NCBI RefSeq assembly: GCF_000005505.3
Contig: NC_016131.3
Coordinates: forward strand, 68,522,355 to 68,586,354
Reading direction: 5' to 3'
Source: Brachypodium distachyon
Lineage: Eukaryota; Streptophyta; Magnoliopsida; Poales; Poaceae
Length of the DNA: 64,000 nt
The notes under the pieces are model-generated. The model saw only the letters and a list, made by a program, of their open reading frames with translations, had not been told where the DNA came from and searched no databases. This document shows positions 54,421 through 64,000 of this stretch, one piece after another (position 1 is the first letter of the stretch; the number at the start of each line of letters is the position of its first letter). The position numbers and the translations under genes were made by a program.

Positions 54421-55539
54421 GGAGAAGAGATGTGGTAGGGTTTCTACTCACGCAATAATGCGGGCGGGACCCACGCGCGCGCATCCATGGACGGATCGGA
54501 GCGAGCTGCACACCATAAAGTTGTTGGAGAGACATACACGATGCGTTGTTGCGGCATAGTGTACGTGTTGTGTGTCTCAAGGGAAAGGAACAGTCACTCG
54601 AACAGTCACTCACCCGGCCGCTAGCTGCAAGCTACTAGTGCTACAAAAGATATCTAAAGATAGCTAGTACTCCTTTCGTTACATAAAGGTTGTCACGGCT
54701 CTGAACTAGCCGCACCAAGCTAGCATGCATCGACCATGATCCCGATCGATCGATCGATCGACGCGATGTATGGTGGTGGTGAGAGCAGTGGCACATCCAT
54801 ATATCCATCCAATTGCGCATTTGCTATCTGTGAGTTGCATGTGTTGGGCCGGCCGGTACCCGCACGACTTGCTAATTCGACCATGTAGTACTGCTGCTAG
54901 CTCCTTCCCCTCGATCCCCTGTGGCTCTGTGATCTATCCGTCGTATAATCGAACATGGCAGATCGATTTGATTGCGTATATACGCGCGTAGTTTGAGATG
55001 CGTTCGAGATGTATTAATTCATCCTGGATCACATCGATCACGACATCCCAATCTTTACATTACGAGATCGATCGATTGACCGCTACATAGTAACTTGTCA
55101 CTAACTATACGCCCATGATATGTATCATCCCCGTGTCAATTCGTTCATACGATCTTTAGAAAAGAGAAGAATAGTGCAATACACGATCCCCATGTCTGTC
55201 ATACGTGTGTGAGCGTGATCGCCTGATTGAACGTGTCCATGTCCAAGTTTCCAAAGGGGCAAGACATTTGCACGAAACCCTGACAGCGACCTCTCGATCA
55301 GTTTATATCTGTTGATGCATGCCCTAGCTAGCATGTGTGTTAAGCTGTTGTTTTCACCGTCAGTGCTTTTGGGTTGTGAAAGAAACCTCACTTTCTGAGG
55401 TTGGATTGATGGTTTGCTTAGATTTATGCAAGAGAGAAAAGCCCTAACTTCTTAGTTTGGTTTTCCTTCTTGAAAGAAAGGGGCACGTTTTTTTTTTTTC
55501 CTTTTGTGGTCTTGTTTTTTTTTTATATAAACCGATTGG
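54421..55539. other. DL proximal upstream DNA
   Basis: No gene seen. It contains GATCGATCGATCGATCGATCG runs near 54740 and a short Stowaway-like end (CTCCTTTCGTTACATAAAGG) near 54671. Confidence 0.45.
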
Positions 55540-55770
55540 GGACGGTTGCATAGGTTTTCTTCAACCAAGGTTGATGACGGTCCACTAAAAGACTCGACAT
55601 GGTTTATTTGCTTCTTATTACTCATTTTCTGCTGGCCGATTTTTGTTTCCACTCTGAGTGATCCATCAACTGTAATCTCAGAGACTTTTGAACGTTCAAA
55701 TAAAAATGTTTGTGCACCATCGATGCAGAGCCCTCCCTCCTCTTCCCGAGGAAACACCTTTTGAAGCCCC
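55540..55770 (+). mobile_element. LINE 3' tail upstream of DL
   Basis: GGTTGCATAGGTTTTCTTCA and CAACCAAGGTTGATGACGGT match the reverse complement of about 37296-37345. The stretch ends with ATCGATGCAGAGCCCTCCCTC, as the tail at 37136 does. It is a second, diverged copy of the same 3' region. Confidence 0.6.
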
Positions 55771-58700
55771 ATGTACATGTACGACTGTTGTAGTTACATT
55801 GAAACCAATCTCTATGAAAAGTTCGAGAGATCAAATATATCACGAGTCTTGCTCATGTCACGGACCCAAACTATCGTGTCACACTAATTTCCATGCGAGT
55901 CACTAGCTATTTGGAACATCCCTTTTGTTGCACGATCACCATTGACGGACACAAAAAAAATCCGTCAGTAGCGTTGCGGCCTGTAACCGTTTTATTTTGG
56001 TGGCGTCTCTGTGGCTTTGTTGATCAATGGAGCTCCAAGCCTAGTCAAGCTACATGTTTTGATCTTATTTATGGACTTCACCCAGTTTTCTATTATTAGA
56101 CGGAAAATGTTTTTTTCTTAACGAATAGGCAGAGCTTCTTCTAGTTGTCTCATTGGAAAAAAAATGTCATTGGTCAAATTTTATATTTTGGCATCTGAAT
56201 TCCAATACCACGCATATTTTAGATCATAAACTTTGAAAGCATACAAAATTGGTCCCTGGCACGTAAGTCAACTAAAGTAGTATGACAAATCACATGGCAG
56301 TGGTTTTGCACACGTGGCCGAGTTAGAAAAAAATTGGGAAGAAAACAATATTGAAGGAAAATTAATATATAAAAAATGGAACCTTGAAAACAATAGGCTG
56401 AAATTGTTTTCTTTGAAAACCAAAAAAATTATTTACAAAATTAATTAGAGAAAAATATTTAATTTGACAAAATTGTTAAAACCATGCATGGATATTTTGA
56501 CAAAAATGAGAAATCATGAATATTCTTTTAACTTGAACTCCTTATTTTTTTAATGGAACTTATTATTTGGATGATGTAAACAATTGACACACTATTAGTA
56601 AATTTTCTATATAGTATTTTTGTTCTTCAAGTATATCCTTTTTTTTGTTATTCTTTTGTTTTCTTGACTTTCCCTGAATTGTTACTTTTTCATATTCGTT
56701 CGTTCCATCATCCCTAATTTTTTCCAACTAATTGACTGTGCTGCCATGTATGCATAACCAACACTACGTCGACGTTGTATCATTGGCTGAGGTGAGGCAC
56801 ACCTATTTGTTTGCTTTCAAAAGTTTAAGGTCTAAGATATATCAGGTTTTGGAGTTGCACAAAATTGATGACATGGCAGCGGAACATTCCAAACCAAAAA
56901 ATGATGATGTTGCATTGTTTGATGATACCATGATGATACTAGTACGTACGTACGTACAGCATATATTGTCCACTCTTGTTCTTCTATATTTGTTGAGAAG
57001 CACAGCATGAATCCAGATTCCTACTGAGAAACAAGCAGCTGCCTGCCTTGTTTTTATGTTGCCACGTACTGATTACTACAACTTGATATTCCTCATGTAT
57101 GATTGTTGCTAGCTTAAGTGCTCTATTGATTATAGGTATACTTTACATTCGGTTATATACGTATCAATGAAGTGGTGTGATTTTTCACCCGTTTCGCTGC
57201 GCAAGTACACTTGTAACGAAAGCTGCTTTCCTTTGCCTTTTCAGAAACCTGACATTTTCCAGTGAAAGAAAATGTAGGCGAGAGAGAAGAGCTAGTGACG
57301 TCTCCTTATCATGATTAAAGACTGTGTAGGCACGATGATATTATTAGGTTTAACTGTTCATGACAAAACAAGACGAGGACGGAAGATTTTCTCTCTGGGC
57401 AGGCGGCAAAAAGACGAAGCACGCATGCATGCGGATGTCCCCAAAAATATTTTCTGCGCGTGGTATATCGCTATTTGCCCGTGCAGTGTGCCAGCATATC
57501 GTGAGTACGGTCGCACCTCATTTTCCTATTTGGCAATGGAGACAGAATAGTGCCAGATTTCCGAACTAATTATTGCTAATCAAAAGTGAAATCTGTAGAA
57601 TTTACTCTCTGTGAGCATGTGTGGAAACGTATTATTTTTTTGGTAAAATTTTGGTATTTATATTAGTGTAAATCTCATATACTTTTGTACCAACATTTAT
57701 AGTATCAAGAAAATACTGATCGGGAAAATCTTTTATAGCGTTGACTTAGCATATAAACCAGAGAATATTGGGGTTCATGAGGCAGCAGAGGACCAGCAGT
57801 GTAACTGTTATTTGTGACAAGACAAAATTGCATAAGCTTGGGGCATTTGGTATCAGCTACATCTGCCGACACATGACATATGATATGGAAGCGGAGCTGA
57901 TAATCATACATGCACACTGCATATGATATGGAAAACTAGGTTGTCGTTCGTTTGTTCAGCCGGTCATCAAAAGATCAAGCTAGCACTGTGTGTGTAATTG
58001 TCTTCCTCTGATCCATGGAAGCAGCTAGCATAGCATGCATGCATGAGGGATGATGCTTACACATGGATATGTTTGCATGAACCAACGACACTTCTAGTAC
58101 TCAGATCATGATGTATCACGCAGCTCGATCGATCGTAGCACAATGCGCGCACAAATGGGCCATGCATGCATGGTGATTAAATCAGAGACCGCTTGGATAT
58201 ATGCGTTTGCTCTGCAGCGAGAGCGTGGTGTCCGCCGGCCGGTCCATTGATGGAACTAGTCTCTCATCGGGCATATGCAGGGGACGATCGACGACGACGA
58301 CTCAGATCAGATGATCAGCATAAGCGGCTCATGAAGCGAGGAGACCACGCCGGAATGCCGCGCGCACACGGGGTATGATATGATCGATCTCGATCGGCCG
58401 GCTGAGACGGGGCCGGGATTATTATTGTCATTCACCCATGGCCATGCATGGGAAGAATCTGATCTTGGAAGGGATGGATCATTTATGCCCGGCCGCGCAC
58501 AAGGCTTGTTGATCAGCTGGGGATGGCGACACCCAGTGCGCGACGACGGCCACCGCGCGGGATTGACTGACTGACTGACTGACTGCATTGCATGCTCCCC
58601 TCTCCGGCCTCCTCCAGATGATCAGTACTACGACCCCTGCTCTGCGCGCAGGCCGTGAATGCGCCATCGTGCCCTGCGCACCAATTACATCTCCCCGGCC

Positions 58701-61518
58701 CTAGCTAGCTCTCGGCTCGGACCCACATGTTTGGCACACAGAGGGCCGGGTAGAGATCGATGATCAGTAGGGAGCGTAGGTAGGTAGGAGTAGTGTAGAA
58801 CCGACACACATGCTTGGAATCGAAAGGGAGTAAAGGTGGGTTCGTGGGAGTGAGAACTCTCAGATCACAAGGAGGCCGGCCTGTATAGATTTTTTGCGTT
58901 TTATTTTCTCTGTCTGTGCTTCTGCGTGTGTGTGAGAGAGAGACGGCTGGGCTGGTGGATGATAAGAGCTACTAGTATAGCTCATAAAGGTCGCTGTCTG
59001 GTGGAGGTTGGCGATCGATGACTGAGACCCCGCGTGGTGATGTGACGAATCCTCAGTTTCCTTTCCAGGAAAAAGCGCCCACCCCTCTTCGCTTACCCCC
59101 CTGGTATAAGACACCAGCTCCGATCTAGCTAGCCGCTGCTTGCTTTTTTACTATACTTACTTACTCCATTCCGTATATAGCTAGCTACCTAGCTGTGGCC
59201 CTCTCCCGGCCCTCTCATCTAATCCAGTCCAATCCAAGCATATATGCAGCTGCTTCCTGAGTTCTGACTGCCATTGCCGAGCCCTCGCATGCCCTACCGG
59301 CCGTACCAGTGAGTGCACTGCTCACTGTTCCATCGCCGGCCGAGCTTTCAAAAAAGTTATTGCATGCATGTCGTTGGAGGACGGCCGGCCGGGGTTTAGG
59401 GTGTAGGATGGGAGGCGGAGGAGGAGGAGGAAGATTCTAGGATATCTTGTCACTTCACACGCACCTCCTTTGGTTGCTCTCTGCCTTCACTTTACTTTGC
59501 CTATATACCAGCTCTCTGCTAGCTAGCTCCTGCATGCCTGCTTCTCTTGTTGCCATTGTGTGTGCGTGCATGCCCGCCGGCCAGGGCATGTTTTTTTCTG
59601 CGCGGTGTGTAGCGCCCTAGCCATCTGCATGCGTGTAGCGTACATACATGTCCCTGATCTGCTCAGCTCTCAGCAATTGCTTTCTGATCAGCTCCATGAT
59701 GTCCATCGCAGCAGCATAAGCATCGCGCGCGCAATAGTGTGGTTTCCAGTACTGTTTGGAGCATATTACTTGTCAGCCAGCCGTATGCGTCCATGTGTGT
59801 ATGTAGCCCATTGATTTGGATGCGTGGATGGATGGATGCAAGCTGCCAATGGAGCACGACAAAACGACCTCATCGATCACACGCCCTCCCTCGGTCGCCG
59901 CTCTCTCTCGATCGCTAGCTAGCCTGCATATATGCTAGCATATGTGTATCATGTCATGTCACCAACGGCTTGGTTGGTGTGTTAACTCTCTCAAGTCTTA
60001 ACGATGGTCTCAACGCTTCACTGTGTCAGCTGCATATGCGCCTAGCAGCCCCAAATGTATATTGATGATCAGTCATTCATGCATGCCTTTCCTGGAATAT
60101 ATCGATCGATCAGAAGGTATGTATATGGTCCAACTGGAACAAAATCTTGATCTCCACTGCTGTTTGCTTTGCAGAGCATTGAACATGTAGATACTACTCT
60201 ATACACCACCAATTAATGGTCTTCTTCCCTAAATAATCACAATGGTTGTTGCCTCAGGTGCACTGCATGCGGTTTTATCTTAACAATATAATGTTTTGTT
60301 CCGCATCATATCACATGTGATTATATGTACAGAAAAGGATGAAACCTATAGAAGCTGCGTGTTAATGAAGTTATTTTCCTTATATATGAACAAAATTAGG
60401 CACCCAATCTTCACAAAAAGGACTCAAGCTGTGGCGTGATTATGCTTAAATATAAGTCCTTGAACTTTTATTAATTAACCACATTATTGATAAAATATGG
60501 GGGCAAGTACTTGTATAGGATATGCTCTTACTCCTTCAAGATCGTCTTCCATTCTCACCGACAGATCGACTAAATTGATCAGCTATTTTTGTCACATGCT
60601 GTAGAGTTCATGTGTTCTTGGGTGTTATAATTGTTCAAAGAATGAACCCACTTTCCACAAAGAAGAAAACAACTCAATCATTGTTGTTAAGTTTTTCTTG
60701 TACAAATTGGCTTGGACGCCTATATATATGCTGGTAGACACTATAGCTAATTGAAGATGCTGTTTTCTGTTTCTTCATGGGGTCATGTGCCTCTATAGGA
60801 TCTCATTTGCCTTCATATTACTGTTCCTAGATGTTTGTGGAGCCAAAGTGAACATGTAGCTGGCACTGTACACACCTGTAGACTCAGAATGCTGTAGTAC
60901 GTAGTATTTTCAGCTAGCGTGTCGAAAATCAGGGCCTGCTAGTTTGGACTTTCGACTCAATTAATTATTGACTGTAAGTATGAAATTCACCCCACTTCGT
61001 TGAAAATGACGACATCAATTACAATCAATCGTTTCCAAGTGTGGTTGTGAAGTATTAAGATGTCTACTGCTAGTAAGTCTTCGATTTGACACTTGATTTT
61101 TTTAGCAAACACACTTTACGTGTTGTCAAAGAGCCAAGACGCGCGCGCATACACATGCCGGCCGGCCTCATCGCAGAAGAAGGGGGAAGGGGAAAAGACA
61201 CGCGCACACACATGCCGGCATACGACACAATTATGGCTCGATGAGCCACGTTGGTACGAACGAACCCGCGGGCCCGAGCCCGGGCTCTGCGCCAGCTTGT
61301 ACGCAAGTGAAACACACTTCCTCCCCCATTCGATCGATTATCTCTCATCTAATCACCTGATCGATATGGTATATGAACATTTAACCATGCATGGTGTGGT
61401 AATTTTCCTTCACGAAATCAAGTGAAACTGCATTTAATTGAAGGAAAAAAGAAGCTAATATAGCACCTTTAATTGCATGCATGATATCTATTTTTTCTTC
61501 TCATCTTATAATTAATTA
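55771..61518. other. Gene-free far upstream region of DL
   Basis: Nearly 6 kb without a convincing gene. It is AT-rich to about 58000, then has many GATCGATC, GCTAGCTAGC and GCATGCATGC palindromic runs and a (CTGA)n stretch near 58565-58580. Short open frames have no known motifs. The low repeat content close to a developmental regulator would suit conserved regulatory elements, but I cannot show conservation from one sequence. Confidence 0.45.
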
Positions 61519-61630
61519 CTCCTTCTGATTCTAAATTCTTGACTCAAATTTTCCCAAATATCGATGTATTTATTCTTAAAATCGTCTAGATACATGTAAT
61601 ATTTCGATAACAATTTAGAATCGGAGGGAG
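61519..61630. mobile_element. Stowaway MITE
   Basis: CTCCTTCTGATTCTAAATTC and TTTAGAATCGGAGGGAG are inverted ends flanked by TA. The interior has CGATGTATTTATTC and TCTAGATACATGTAATATTT. It is about 112 bp and close to the copy at 19594. Confidence 0.85.
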
Positions 61631-63139
61631 TAACTTTTTCAAACAACTGTCTACTGGTGGACTACTAATTGTTACAGGCATCGACGAGGAGTTAACTATA
61701 GGGCGAATTGAACGAGGTCGATCCGTGGGAACATCTGTACGTTCACACACTACCAAACCCCTGAACTATAGATCATATCTCTGTCTCATCATCATTAATT
61801 AACCCCCATGCCACTTGCTAGCTAAGCAAAGGTACTCCCGGTCAGGTGACAAACAAGCTAGCTAGCTAGAGCGATCGATCGAGTAATTAACAAGTAGAAA
61901 GTCAGCAGCTATACCAATCGGTCGACGCACGCTTTTGTAAGCACGATCGAATTAGGCGCGCGATGCAAGTTAAAACAACGTCTAGATGCTGGGCTATAGC
62001 TAGACCGATCGGGTAGCTAGCTATCTAATCTAATGCATGGGCCGTGTTTGTAGTGGTATACGAATGGTACGTGCTGTACGTACCGTAGCTAGCTAGGGCG
62101 TGTGCTTAAAAAAGCAAAGGGAGCTGTGGCCTGTGGCTGTGGGGCGCGGTGTGGTAGAGGTAGACATGGAAAGGCGTATGCGTAGCGGTCGTAGGCGCGC
62201 AGGCGGGCTTTAACGGATTCGGCACAATCATTAGAAACGAGGCAGCACTCACTCCGTGCTATTCTGGGAAAAAGGCTAGCTCAGCTCGATCAAGTCCGCC
62301 GTCTATATAGCAGCAGGCAGGCTAGCTGCTGGTTATAATCGCCATGGACGCTGTCGAGAAAGCTAGATACCCAGCCAGCTCTCGTGTATCGTACGTCGGT
62401 GGTTCGCCTTTAGCGGATCCCGAGCTTGCAGCCGTGGCATGCATGTGCCACCGCGAGGGCGCACAAGGCATGAGCCGCGGACGGCGCGCGCCCTGGGGAG
62501 TCGAGCCGACGACGGGCGGCATGTTTGACTGATGAAAGGGTTCAAATTTAATCGAGATGCTCAAGCTCAGTCAGCCAGATCCGTATCTCCGTGCATGCCT
62601 ATCGATCAATGGAGTTTTTTGCTCAATCTGCATGCGAACTCGATATTAATTTCACTTCAGCGGGGATCGACTTGAATTCTGGCCGCCCGGGCGCCGGGGT
62701 GATAAATACTCCCAGTTTCCTACTCCTACTAGTTTTGAATCGGGACGAGATGTACGCGTACGTCCTTGGGGTACGTGGGGGATATACTTCAAAGTTCAAA
62801 CGGTGTAACGGGCTCGTGGGGACTAGCGCGCTAGTAAAAGTGCGCGTACGTAGTAATGTGGGCACGTAGACAACAGGTAAAGGAAAAATCTTTGAGTGCG
62901 TGTGGTGAATGCTGGCCGTGGCCGATCGAGCTAGCAGGACCTGTCTGGTCAATGCTGTCCATCGGCTATTGGGATACACGACGATATATGTTTGTGCTGC
63001 CATCGGCGGAGCTAGGAGAGGAAGTCTCGGGGCAAAACATAAAATATGAATGTGTTTGCCCGGTGGCTGCCAAATTAATGAGACGCTGCATTTTTGTCCG
63101 GCTCCGGCCGGTACCTATCGATCGGATTGCTAATTCATA
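61631..63139. other. Intergenic DNA with no supported gene
   Basis: A 62-codon frame at 62344-62532 lies about 50 bases after a TCTATATAG box and looks superficially gene-like, but it has no recognisable motif. Many GCTAGCTAGC and GATCGATC palindromes occur here. Confidence 0.4.
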
Positions 63140-63265
63140 CGCTCCCTCCCTTCAACAAAAGAGGTACGAAGTTTGTCAAAATTTAGATGTATCTAAACAT
63201 GACTTGCTGTATAAATGTATTTAAATTTTATCAAAATTGAGACATCTTTTGTTGGACGGAGGGAG
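63140..63265. mobile_element. Stowaway MITE
   Basis: CGCTCCCTCCCTTCAACAAA and TTTTGTTGGACGGAGGGAG form inverted ends with TA at both sides. The interior has TTAGATGTATCTA. It is about 126 bp and close to the copy at 48871. Confidence 0.85.
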
Positions 63266-63371
63266 TACATAATTTTACTAAGGTGACATGCAACTTTAAA
63301 TCAGCTAGATATCATTGTGTCAATGCATACATCATTATCTTATCGCATTAAATTACAACAACATCATTATT

Positions 63372-63373
<2 letters not shown>

Positions 63374-63463
<90 letters not shown>
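63374..63463. repeat. (TA)n microsatellite, about 45 repeats
   Basis: An uninterrupted AT/TA run of about 90 bases. Its translation gives a spurious Tyr-Ile repeat frame. Confidence 0.98.
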
Positions 63464-63467
<4 letters not shown>

Positions 63468-63500
63468 TTGTTATCTCATCAACATATGTGAGTGGCATGC

Positions 63501-64000
63501 TATCGGAGCATGGTCTCCGGCACCGGGGATGCCGAGCACCTCTTTTTTGGTTCGGTGGAGGACGAGGTGATCGCTCCGATGATTGCCAACGTGGCGATAG
63601 ATACGAAGTGTAGACACAAGAATTTTACCCAGGTTCGGGCCACCTGAAGGTGTAGTACCCTACGTCCTGCTTCGAGTTGTATTCACAAGTTTGAGTTGTA
63701 CAGATCACCTGGGGAGTTCCCGGGTTGGCTACTTAGGTGAACGCTGTGCTATGTTCTCCTCACTCGGGTTCGAACTGAGCTGAACCCTTTGACCGGTGGC
63801 ATTGGGCCTCCTTTTATAGACAAGGGGATAACGCAGGTGCTAATGCATGCAGCGTGACACGTTGCCCAGACGCGTGTCACGCCACACAGAATACACTTTT
63901 GCTCATCCACGCTGGACGCTATGCAGCGCCCGGTCCACTGTATACGGTAGAAAAAAATGGTTCTCAGGGTAGCCGCTCTAGCCTTGCTCAGCAAGACTAG
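63501..64000 (-). repeat. LTR of the element B family, cut by window end
   Basis: TATCGGAGCATGGTCTCCGG through GATGCCGAGCACC, the CCTTTTATAGACAAGGGGAT block and GTAGCCGCTCTAGCCTTGCT align to 19854-20390 in the same orientation, with scattered substitutions and one small deletion. The first dinucleotide is TA instead of TG. Whether this is a solo LTR or the end of a full element lies beyond the window. Confidence 0.88.

Noticed and set aside
55771..61518. Search for known plant microRNA sequences in the DL upstream region
   Set aside because: No match to the mature miR156, miR160, miR164, miR166, miR172, miR319 or miR396 sequences as I remember them.
62344..62532. Short frame after a TATATAG box
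   Set aside because: Only 62 codons, no motif, palindrome-rich surroundings.
63317..63613. Frame with a long Tyr-Ile repeat
   Set aside because: Product of the (TA)n microsatellite.
1..64000. CRISPR arrays, bacterial defence genes or viral insertions
   Set aside because: The direct repeats seen are two-copy tandem duplications, MITEs and LTRs. All genes are spliced plant genes or retrotransposon parts; no envelope-like or viral gene was seen.

Overview
This is a nuclear segment of a grass genome. The evidence is spliced plant genes with GT-AG introns, Stowaway and Tourist MITEs, LINE tails and Ty3/gypsy LTR retrotransposons of the type common in grasses. Three conventional protein-coding genes can be reconstructed exon by exon with unbroken frames: a cytosolic-type methionyl-tRNA synthetase (10248-15313, +), a LOFSEP MADS-box gene of the LEAFY HULL STERILE1/OsMADS1 group (34055-45854, +) and the YABBY gene DROOPING LEAF (50183-54249, -). 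LHS1/OsMADS1 and DL are also close neighbours on rice chromosome 3 (from memory), so the right half looks collinear with that region. A Pooideae grass (Brachypodium, Triticeae, oat or ryegrass group) is my best guess; the species cannot be fixed from the sequence alone.

Layout. 1-5352: left-truncated Ty3/gypsy element A on the minus strand, with 5' LTR, candidate primer-binding site, gag-protease and RT/RNase H; integrase lies outside the window. 5353-10247: gene-poor DNA with a long-arm MITE at 8096-8540, then the MetRS promoter. 10248-15313: MetRS, 17 exons. 15314-19853: repeat debris with a Tourist-like MITE, a foldback MITE, a tandem duplication and a Stowaway. 19854-32455: a nearly full-length but dead 12.6-kb gypsy element B on the minus strand, whose 3' internal region carries an oppositely oriented, intron-containing ORF. 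32456-34054: LHS1 upstream region. 34055-45854: LHS1, with a 9.15-kb first intron holding a truncated LINE and other repeats. 45855-50182: intergenic DNA between the convergent LHS1 and DL genes, with MITEs and an exact 138-bp tandem duplication. 50183-54249: DL. 54250-63500: long gene-free DL upstream region. 63501-64000: the start of another LTR of the element B family.

How the parts relate. MetRS is a housekeeping translation gene. LHS1 (floret meristem and lemma/palea identity) and DL (carpel identity and leaf midrib) are both floral regulators and lie tail to tail about 4.3 kb apart. All three LTR-element copies share the minus orientation. Both gypsy elements are broken by stops and frameshifts; in element B most stops fit C-to-T change in CAG, CAA, CGA or TGG codons, as expected from deamination of methylated DNA. 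No CRISPR, tRNA, rRNA or recognised microRNA gene was seen. The most unusual structure is the antisense spliced ORF inside element B.
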